From Climacium dendroides (taxonomy: Eukaryota; Streptophyta; Bryopsida; Hypnales; Climaciaceae), in assembly GCA_950106755.1 (NCBI GenBank), contig OX467089.1, positions 6,822,501 through 6,886,500 on the forward strand: DNA of 64,000 nt. The letters run 5' to 3'. The notes under the pieces were generated by a model. That model was not told the DNA's origin. It was given only the letters and a program-made list of their open reading frames with translations, and ran no database searches. Below are positions 55,790 to 64,000 of the stretch, one piece after another. A program made the translations under genes and the position numbers. Each line of letters starts with the position of its first letter. Positions within the stretch are counted from its first letter, which is position 1.

Positions 55790-57153
55790 CTAAGTAGTGC
55801 TGTCGATGGCAGTAACGACTGGGGGGCCTCTGACTGCACCCTCTACATCTTCTTCTCCCATAGCAGTTTCGAGATGACATGCGGGAGCACCTATAGACAG
55901 GTCTTGTATAGAGTGTACCTTCTTGTAGAATACGGCAGTGAGGCCAGTGCTTAGCACTATAGATAACGTAGCCAAGCACTGTACAACTTCACCTTGCTTT
56001 TGAATGGCAAGTTTTGCATTCTTGTTTGTCAATCATGCATGGTTGTGAGGCGGCGATCACGCTTGCGCTGGTACTCCATTTGTTCTTGGAAAAGTAACAA
56101 ATGCTAGTTGATTTTGCTTGCCTTCAATTCACGGCTTGCATTGGCCATCTCTTTCATTTGTTCTGCCATTGTGTTGCTTGTCATGCGGATAGCATCGACA
56201 ATCAGTGAATGTCTGGAGATGCTCTTCCTCTTGACGTTAGTGTTCCCAGGTCGTTGACTGCTACTGACTTCTGCTGTATCAAAGGAACTCAGAATTTGCG
56301 GCACAACTCTAGTTGGTAGGATCAGCCGATGACCTAATGTGGGGCCAGCTCTTGCTGTGGTCTTGTCTAAACCCAACAACACCCCGCCTTTCTTTTACTG
56401 GCAAGAGTATTGAGGTTCTGTCCTGACTATATGCCATCTTCAAACATGTCGGACGTATTGAACATGGATGCGGTCTCCACAAAGTCTTGCAGTCCTCTAG
56501 CATTGTCCCCCACATCTTCACTGCTGCTCAAAGTGGGCTTGTAGAAATAGTCAACTCCAATGTCATCACTACTGCTCACTGGCGTCTTGTACACCGAGTC
56601 ACTTGCAGATATTAAGTCTCGCTCATGTGGTGGCATCATGGAGGGCTTGGAGCCATTCCAATCATTGATCTAGTTGAAAAGGTCTAGCAGGAAACCAAGG
56701 CAGGCCCTCCGCTTTGTGAGATGAAATCAGCAGTTCCCAGAATGTGAGGCTGTTCTCATCATTGCGTGTTTGGAAGTCTGCGATGTGCTTGTATTCAGGT
56801 ATCATTTGGTTCCATTTGCTTTTACACGCGCTGCCATCGCGATGACAAGGTGAGAACCCCGCCTGCATGACAACAGTACTAATGCGCTGCCACTTGCTGG
56901 AATCAGTGTTCATGAGGTCTTTAGCGTTGACGGTGTTCTGTTCGCGCATGAAGAGGTCTCATTTGGCAGTTATTAGAGCATGCACCTCCTGTGCATTCCA
57001 ATTCAAACCACGTTCTTTTCTCGGGCGCTTCGATGGTGCTCTAACAGAAGCCTGATCTACCTTTATTGTCGTAGAACCGCTTATACCCAACACCCTATGA
57101 GCATGGCCAACACTAGTTTGCCGAACACTAACCTGCATGCTTGCGTATGACAT
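55790..57153 (-). pseudogene. Harbinger-associated Myb/SANT-like protein, decayed
   Basis: From MSYASMQVSVRQ (57153) the frame enters a trihelix/Myb-like domain: RGLNWNAQEVHALITAK, an in-frame TGA, then DLFMREQNTVNAK, WQRISTVVMQAGF, CKSKWNQMIPEYK and FWELLISSHKAEGLPWFP. A one-base slip near 56670 leads into an acidic Ser/Asp-rich part, and another break near 56430 into a helical C-terminus (AEQMKEMANASRELKASK). Traces continue to about 55800. PIF/Harbinger elements encode such a Myb-like protein that binds the element ends and helps the transposase reach the nucleus. This is inferred to be the partner of the convergent transposase remnant. Confidence 0.82.
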
Positions 57154-57159
57154 TAGGAA

Positions 57160-59930
57160 TGAAACGTTAAAATGTCAATGGTATGGCGTGTATGCGTAGA
57201 AGGAGTAGTACGGAAGGCTCTACCTAGGATCAGTGAATGTACACCAACAAGCATACACAGGAGCGAATGTCTTGACCTTCGTTGTTGGAAGTCGTCCTTG
57301 CTATTGCTTGCATGGAAGTGGGAGTGCATTGCTGACCTATACAAGGAATAGTACTAGCTCGTCAACAAGAGCAACAACGTGAACTTCAGAATAGCAAGAC
57401 AACCGCAATTTGATATACAAAACAACTACAACGAGAACCCGGTCGAAGGTCGTTGATGTCACTGACCGATAGTCTCGATAGAGCTACCACCGTAGCGTGG
57501 AACCCACATTCGACCAACCGAGGGATTCTCCATTTTGTCGACGTTTTCTTCGAATAACCACTGTGGTTGTAAGGATGACAATGACAATAAAGCAAGGTCC
57601 CTTGCACGGGTCTCACTGGACGACAACGCTCACACGTCAGTAGACGGAAATGAAGTGCTCAATTATTTGACTATTGTAAACTGCAGTCTCTCACAATTTC
57701 TCAACTTCAATTAGCTAGGGTGACGACGATCTGCAGGGGTGCTTCCATTTGTACAAAATTCGTGCTATGGCAATGACTTCCTCATTCAATTCATTTTGGT
57801 CCTCTATTGGTGCACATTATGTGCATGGCATGGCCGCACTACATAGTGCTTGAAGGGAAATATCAAATTATGCTAACGCAACTGTCTTAGATTAATCGGC
57901 CTCCTTGGGGCCAATTAACTTAAGACGCTTCTTCACTTCAGAAATCTATGGAAACGACTGATTTAGTAGCTCATTAACGTCCGCTGTTGTCTATTTGTAA
58001 GTACTATGTCCGCCCCTTGCCATGGAAGCAACCACCGCTCTTTCTGCCATCCACATCGTCCTCCACATCGGCTTAGACGCTACAAAACAACGCAGGTGTG
58101 AATGTCCTCGCAAAGGAACTTCCTTAATAGCGGTGTAAACCCTCGTGAAGCAATAAGTGCAAATGTACCTTTAGTGATGGAAATGGGAGGAACTATGGAA
58201 TATTATTTTCACAACCCTAATTTGGTACTGAAAACTATGCGCTAGTTCATTTAATTGTTCAATTTCTGGAAATCTAAGGTGTACAACTATTAAAATCGAG
58301 GGTCCAAATTGTAGAACTAGGGTGCCATCTAGTGTACTGTTTGCCCTTACACGGTTGCAAAGGTTTGAGAAAGGGTGGTTCTACCTAGCCGTAGTTACTT
58401 GTGACCGTGGGATCCTGCCCGTGTAGCAATACAAGTTTTGCCATTGTAGACTGTGAGTATTTTGATGTGACGGAGGGTTTTTGCGAGGGTTTTTGCGAGG
58501 GTTTTAAAGCGAGTCCTTAAATTTCATCTTGCTTTGGAGGTAATTTTCAAATTTTGTTGAAGATTTTGAGCTTCAATGGTGTGATATTGGGGCAGGATCG
58601 GAGTTTACTCACTTTGGAGTTGTAGTGAAGGCAGGACGGGTGACAAGACATGAAGGCACTTTTGCGTGCACTTCACATTATGAAGCAACTGCAGGCGGGA
58701 GGGGACTAGGGTGGAAAATCTTGAGTGAAAGGCCAAATGTCAACAGTGGTACAAGGATTTATAGAACCACACTTTTCTTGCAAACCAAATCACTACAGTA
58801 TTATTGTTTGTAGGACTCAAAACACGAGCATTGGTTGAAGGATCTATGTAGTTGTTACTGAAACTCACACTTGTAAGGCATTGAATCACAACCTCATAAT
58901 GCACATCTCCCTACATTCAACATCTCCCCACAATTTTTTTCTGAAACACCAAACAATCATAAAAACATCATCCAAAGCTTGAAAAAAACACATCAACAAA
59001 ATCATACTTGCTAGAGCCAAAGATCTCCTTGCAAGCAACCCACCATCTTCATTGTAAAAAAAGACAATTCCATTTCAAAAACCTAAATCATAAGTATCAC
59101 AAAATTCCAATTCTTCACATGCCCCAAACCCAAAATGCCGTCAAAAGAGGTAGAGAACCAAATTTGTACCTAAACAATCGGTTCCTAAACATTGTTACTG
59201 ATTGCAGTTTTCCTATACAAACAGACACATATGAAACAACATCTCAAAGCTTGAGAAGAAAACAAACGCACATGAAACTCCTAATTGCAAAAAAGCAAAC
59301 ACTGAGTCCACTTTAGAAGCCTAATCATCGTGCGTCACGCGAGCTTCAAGGAAATGCAACGTGACGGGAGCCATCACGACCACGGCGGATCGCACTCTTG
59401 TAGGATGACAATGACGTTGGACCCAAAACCGCGATTACGCTGCTCGTGCTAAAATATGCTTGTCCATAACGCCTGTGCAAACGGACAACCTTGTTGTTGG
59501 GCCACGCAGATTAAGAACCCACAAATCGCAACCCTAGAAGACTAATTTGATGAATCCACGCCTTGGAACAGCATTTGCTCGCGCATCGAAATGGGAACAT
59601 CCCATTCCATAACGAAGGTGTTGGTGGCGGAATTGGGGAATTGGCGGTATTGGGGAATTGGCGGTATTGGGTACTTCCACCTCACTGGAAAACTTTTCTC
59701 ACCTGCACAGATACTCCCATTCAACATGCCCACGTGTTGATCACACAGCCTACCGTGCAATTTGTCAAGCACCCACCTCTGCCACTTGTCAAAGCCCCCT
59801 TTCAACCCTAACGGGCAAACCCTAACCCTTTCTCTCAATTTAGGCTATGTAACCCTTTCCCATTTCAATCTCAAACACACGGTCCAAATTTAGCAGTTGC
59901 ATTACGTGACAACCCATTTCCCAGTTCCCC
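57160..59930. other. Noncoding DNA; probably includes the right end of the Harbinger element
   Basis: No gene recognised. Near 58319-58346 the sequence on the minus strand reads GGGCAAACAG preceded by TAA, which would suit a Harbinger terminus, but no matching left end was found. Small tandem repeats occur at about 58465-58505 ('gggtttttgcga') and 59630-59670 ('ggggaattggcggtatt'). Confidence 0.4.
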
Positions 59931-60020
59931 AACTCTCCACAGTCGCCATCTCCAAGCTCCAAGTATTCAAATTTCCGCCATTTCCAAAGCTTCAAAGTCA
60001 CAAGATCCGAAGGTTGGTCA

Positions 60021-60094
60021 TTTCCAAGTTTGAAGTTTCGGTTTCCAAGCTTGAAGTTTCGGTTTCCAAGTTTGAAGTTTCGGTTTCCAAGTTT
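60021..60094 (+). repeat. 21-bp minisatellite, 3.5 units, upstream of the PEBP gene
   Basis: Units of 'tttccaagtttgaagtttcg' plus one G start at 60021, 60042, 60063 and 60084. The surroundings from about 59930 to 60600 are full of degenerate relatives ('tttccagagtttccag', 'ttccaagctccaagt'), so the whole leader looks built from one short motif. Confidence 0.9.
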
Positions 60095-60671
60095 TTGATT
60101 TGTTTCGTAGCTCCAAGTCCAAAGCGAGTTCCAAGTGTTGTCATGTCCAGAGTTTCCAGTTTTGTGAAATTCCAACGATTCAAGGATGTCTACGTTTTGT
60201 GAACTTTAGGGTTCCAAGTTTTTTTATGGTTTCCATGCTCCGAGTTCAAAAGTAAAGTTTCCAGTTTCTCCATTTCCAGAGTTTCCAGTTCTGCCAATTC
60301 GAAAGTTTCAAGGGTGTTTTTTTAAGTTGTGTCATTTCCAAGTTTGAAGTTTAGGGTTCCAATCGTTTCCAAGCTCCAAGTTCAAAAGCATGTTTCGAGT
60401 GTCGCCATTTCCAGAGTCTCGAGTTCTGTCAGTTCCAGAGTTTCTTGGATGTCTATGTTTTGTCATTCCTAACTTTTGGGATCAAGTTTCAGAGTTCAAT
60501 TCCAGTCTCTCGAGTGCTTGTCATTTCCAAAGTTTCTAGGGTTTCTAAGTTCGGTCATTTCTAATGTTTTTTTGAAGTTCAAGTTGTGTTGTATTCAAGT
60601 TTCAATCAAGTTGTTTTCTGTGCAGGGTTTTGTTTTTGTGGGTGAGAGGACTTGGATCATTGTTGTCCACC

Positions 60672-62992
60672 ATGGAGGAAGGGGTGATGTCTTTGGCCAG
60701 CAAGGTTTTGAAGAACGGGAGCCGCATTCCCCCGAGGTACACTCAAGATGGGCAGGGCTCCAAGGGTAACATGTCTCCTCCGTTGGAATGGTACAACGTG
60801 CCGGAGGAGGCGCAGTGCTTGGTGCTCATTATGGAGGATCCCGAGCCTCAGATGGAAAACAGCCCCACCAGCTTCACGCACTGGTACTCTCCCTTCCTTT
60901 CATCTCCATATGTTCCTTAGGTTTCCGTAATGTTTGCTCCTGTTGGATCAGTCTTGTAAACATTTTTTCTCACTTCCTGCTCTTTGCTATCAATGTTTTA
61001 TAATTTTGGGGGGGCAGTACAATCCATACAAGACATAAGCCAGAGATCTAAGTTCTCTCCGATGGAGCACATAACATTCTTGAACTTCAAGGCAGGGGCT
61101 CTTTTTGCTTTCCATGAATCAAGGCTCCTTTCACTAAAGAACATCTTGAATTGAATGCAAGCATGCCTATGTATTGTGGGATTTTGTAATTCGAATACAT
61201 TCATGGTACAGGGCAACTGTAGAAGGACCTTCTGCCTTTCCATTCAAGAATGTTATGCAGGTGCTTGAATTTTCTCACTTGGCTGGAATTGGTCCTCAAT
61301 CGTTGTTGCTGCGTAACATCCCACTTTGTTGGAATTGGTCACGAATGAATTAGTCAATCCAACTTGACTGGAATTTGTCACTGATGAATTAATGACCAGT
61401 TCTAGTCAAGTTGGATGGACTCCATGACTGGAACAAGGATATGGTTTTTAATATTAAGGAAACTATCTTTCTTTTTTTCTATAATATTTTCCCCTTCTGT
61501 TCGTATGATGTTCATTCCATACTCAAAGATCAATTTCTGTGTGTTAGGGTACTTCACTCACATCTGCACCCACCTTGCATCTTCTTGTGTCACTTTATCA
61601 TATTGCTTCAACCTTTCGTTGTAAAATCATCTTCCCATGGTTAGTTTTGAAATGTTGGCACTTGTTATAGATCAATTTTGCTGATCATACAACAAGGCTG
61701 GAATTGGTCAGACGAGGACGTACTTCTAATGGGTTCGGGAATGTCACATAAAATTGATCAGAAAACAGTTTTTTGGGGGTTTAATTTGTGTTTCTGATTC
61801 ATGTTGTGTTACTGTTTACACTATTTTGACGTTATTCATATCGGTGTACTCATGTTATGATATCTTTTTGTGTGCATTTCAGGATAGTGTTGAACATTCC
61901 TCCCACTCTCAAAGGTAAAGTCCCTGGTTGTGTATAATTGTAATGCGAGGATGCATTCTCAGCTTCTGTGATCGCAATTGAACTCTACACTTGTAGAAAC
62001 TTCATAAATAACCCTTTTGCGAGTCAATTCTTTGTGACTGTCGTGAAGTGCAATGTGATTTGGAACGTAACAAATTGGCCATCGATTCAAACAGCAAGAA
62101 TTTTTGCTGAAAGTGTCCAATGCGAATGTGATGTTTTCATGAATGCAGTCTTTTCTTTTTCTTTTTCTCTCTCTTATTTCTCTTATTTACATGCTTTCAG
62201 TTGTTGTTTTCACTTGTAACGATTTGTGCATAATTTTAATGTTGTAGGATTGCCGGAGAATTTTTCTATGAAGGACCACGACGACGAGAAAGATGAGCTC
62301 AATCTAATTCGGGAGGGTCTAAACGACTTCAAGGTTCCTAGTTACCGTGGACCCAACCCTCCCACGGGAGACCACAACTATGAATTCCATCTCTATGCTC
62401 TGGATGCGTTTCCCAAAGTCCCCAAGAAAGTAAGGCTTTGATACATTCCTTTTTTCTCTCTCTTTGTCAATTGTTTTTATAGCTCGTGTGTTTTGAATAG
62501 TAGCAGTGATCTCAAATGCGTTATTTTCACACCCGGAAGGACTTACTTACATGGGTTTAAAATGACCAATTCGATCGATTGTAGAAGTAATCTGAACTCC
62601 TGTGATTTTATGATATGTGTCAAATTTTATATCACGAGAATGAGTGACGAGCATAGCATGCGTTGATCAGAAAATGAAAAGAATGGAAACACAGAAAGTA
62701 CCCATGTTTGTCTTCCTCAAAAGTGTTGCAAAAAAGGAACATGATTATGGGTTTTTTTAGGGTTTTTATTGACATGTTGTTGCACTTGCAGCCGAACAAA
62801 GACCGGCTTCTGGAGGCAATGGAGGGTCACATATTGGCGGAGGCAGTGTTAGTGGGTCATTACAACAAGGATCAGTATGGCCACGCTGGAGTCCATCATC
62901 CCACTGGAGTCTCGCATTATTCAGGACCAGGGCGAGCTCAGCAGGTCCAGCACGGCAACACCAGAGGTCATGCTTCTTCTGTTCATCATTAG
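60672..62992 (+). CDS. PEBP family protein, YbhB/YbcL (Raf-kinase-inhibitor-like) type, four exons
   Basis: Exons 60672-60883, 61883-61914, 62248-62429 and 62792-62992 join in phase with GT-AG borders to 208 aa. Motifs in order: SRIPPRYTQDGQGSKGNMSP, LIMEDPEPQ, the split FTHW / IVLNIPPTLKG, LPENFSM, EGLNDFKVPSYRGPNPPTGDH, YEFHLYALD, and RLLEAMEGHILAEAVLVG. This is the phosphatidylethanolamine-binding fold, closest to the bacterial-like YbhB/YbcL branch found in plants, not to FT/TFL1. No signal peptide. Biochemical role in plants is poorly known; anion or lipid-head binding is expected from the fold. The last 45 residues are a His/Gly/Gln-rich tail unlike the usual family end. An upstream in-frame ATG (60630) would add 14 residues and is less likely. 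Intron 1 contains a small hairpin. Confidence 0.92.
61358..61415. repeat. 16-bp inverted repeat in PEBP intron 1
   Basis: 'tccaacttgactggaa' (61358-61373) and 'ttctagtcaagttgga' (61400-61415) pair with one mismatch around a 26-base loop. Related 'ttggctggaattggtc' phrases are scattered through the intron. Confidence 0.75.
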
Positions 62993-64000
62993 TTTGCTGA
63001 CTCCTGGATCACTTCTTCAATCAGGAAAAAGGAGTGAAATTTTTTTCGGTACACTTAAGCCCCCTTTTTATCTGGCTGCTTGGGGAACCGTCATATTACA
63101 GAAGTCAAATAGTCTGAATGTGAGATAAGTTTGGTTTATTAGTCCATGTTTTTGTGGCAAGTGAGCTCGAGAAACTCCAAAATCTCATTGGAATCTCATC
63201 GGGGAGAGTCAGGGTGAGATTCAAGAGGTCTGAGTCAGTGTGTAGGAATGAGCTTGTGCAGGAAGAGTAAGGTCTTTTCATGTGGCCACGAAGTTTCATG
63301 TACAGAAATTGCATCATTTTCAAAGACTGTTGAAACTGAAATTCTTTATCTTGATCCGCTCTGAGTTGTTGAATTTCAATGCAGAACTATTTGTGTTGCT
63401 GTTTGCATTTTCTTCGTGTACAAAGCTGTGTTTGGATCTTGTATTTGGGATGTGTCTCTATTTGGGTCATTTGTGCTCTCTCAACTTTCTTTTGATGACA
63501 CTCTGCAATTGCACGTTTTTGTATGTATTGAGGATTCTTTTTTCTGTTGGACATCAATCACATCTCAAGTTCTGCGGAAGCAAACGTGCTTGTAAGGGAA
63601 GAAAGAACCCTGATGGGTGAACTTAAACACTTTTTGACATTTTTTTTGGGAGAAACAGAAATGAGGAATATAAAAGTGGAAATTTTGATTTTGATTTTTA
63701 CTTGGAGTGAATAACATATGATTTTCCAAAGTCAGAGGTGCTTAGGTCCTTATTAATGCTCATAGGTATAACTTTGATGATCAAAGCATGCCTTTGAATG
63801 GAGCCAACGAGTGTAAAAATGATCCCAAACATGCCATGCCTTTGTAAAAATGATCCCAATCATGCCTTTGAATAGAGCCAATGAGTCTAAGGATGATCTA
63901 CTGTACATTGCCATTCAATTCACTCCTTGTAGTAAATAAATATTTATTGCAATTCAGTCATTATACTTGTATATAAACCTCACCAAATGCAGGACTTTAT
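62993..64000. other. 3' flank of the PEBP gene; no further gene seen
   Basis: Contains the probable 3' UTR and downstream noncoding DNA. A short imperfect direct repeat lies at about 63785-63890 ('catgcctttgaatggagcca' and 'catgcctttgaatagagcca', each with 'aaaaatgatccca'). Confidence 0.5.

Noticed and set aside
58319..58352. Right terminal inverted repeat of the Harbinger element
   Set aside because: GGGCAAACAG next to TAA is suggestive, but no matching left end was found, so it is not annotated as an end.

Overview
The window is eukaryotic nuclear DNA from a land plant. Evidence: GT-AG split genes, a plant-type CW zinc finger plus MBD protein, a plant DENN (AEX-3) protein, a plant PEBP/YbhB-like protein, a chromodomain Ty3/Gypsy element primed by initiator tRNA-Met, PIF/Harbinger remnants and a CACTA-type MITE. 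An NB-ARC fragment and the style of the Harbinger transposase suggest a bryophyte or another seedless plant, but the sequence alone does not settle this. Host genes are GC-richer islands in AT-rich, repeat-laden DNA.

Layout. 1-6.3 kb: an intronless GC-rich gene for an unrecognised 238-aa protein, a 433-bp MITE-like element with 20-bp inverted ends, and a diverged CW-MBD gene (copy A, minus). 7.1-10 kb: an NB-ARC remnant directly upstream of a complete five-exon GPN1-type GPN-loop GTPase. 10.3-37 kb: a tandem segmental duplication whose unit is [CW-MBD gene + DENN gene], both on the minus strand. The right unit (27.5-37 kb) holds CW-MBD copy C and a DENN gene for which I can place 19 in-phase exons (844 aa). 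The left unit has an almost identical CW-MBD copy B but a broken DENN copy: its 3' end lies at 12.0-12.6 kb and its 5' half at 24.0-26.2 kb. About 3.7 kb of the gene's middle is missing and 11.4 kb of unrelated DNA sits there instead.

That 11.4-kb block (12.62-24.04 kb) contains dispersed repeats, an unrecognised gene remnant, a 1.4-kb element with about 250-bp inverted arms, eight near-palindromic motifs in 730 bp, a decayed DUF7869-like (probably transposase-derived) gene directly after them, and a SINE-like stretch.

37-48 kb is gene-poor: a 164-bp CACTA MITE with perfect ATT target duplications, a diverged solo LTR, several dispersed noncoding repeats and a long palindrome. 48.2-57.2 kb is a nested structure. 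A PIF/Harbinger element (transposase on plus, Myb/SANT-like partner on minus, both decayed) is split inside the transposase by a 5.8-kb chromodomain Ty3/Gypsy retrotransposon with apparently identical 610-bp LTRs and a CTAGT target duplication. The retroelement has an in-frame TGA between RNase H and integrase and an Asn in place of the second catalytic Asp of its reverse transcriptase. 60.6-63 kb holds a complete four-exon PEBP/YbhB-like gene preceded by a degenerate minisatellite.

The host genes do not form a pathway. The main story is local duplication (three CW-MBD copies, two DENN copies) and serial transposon insertion and decay.
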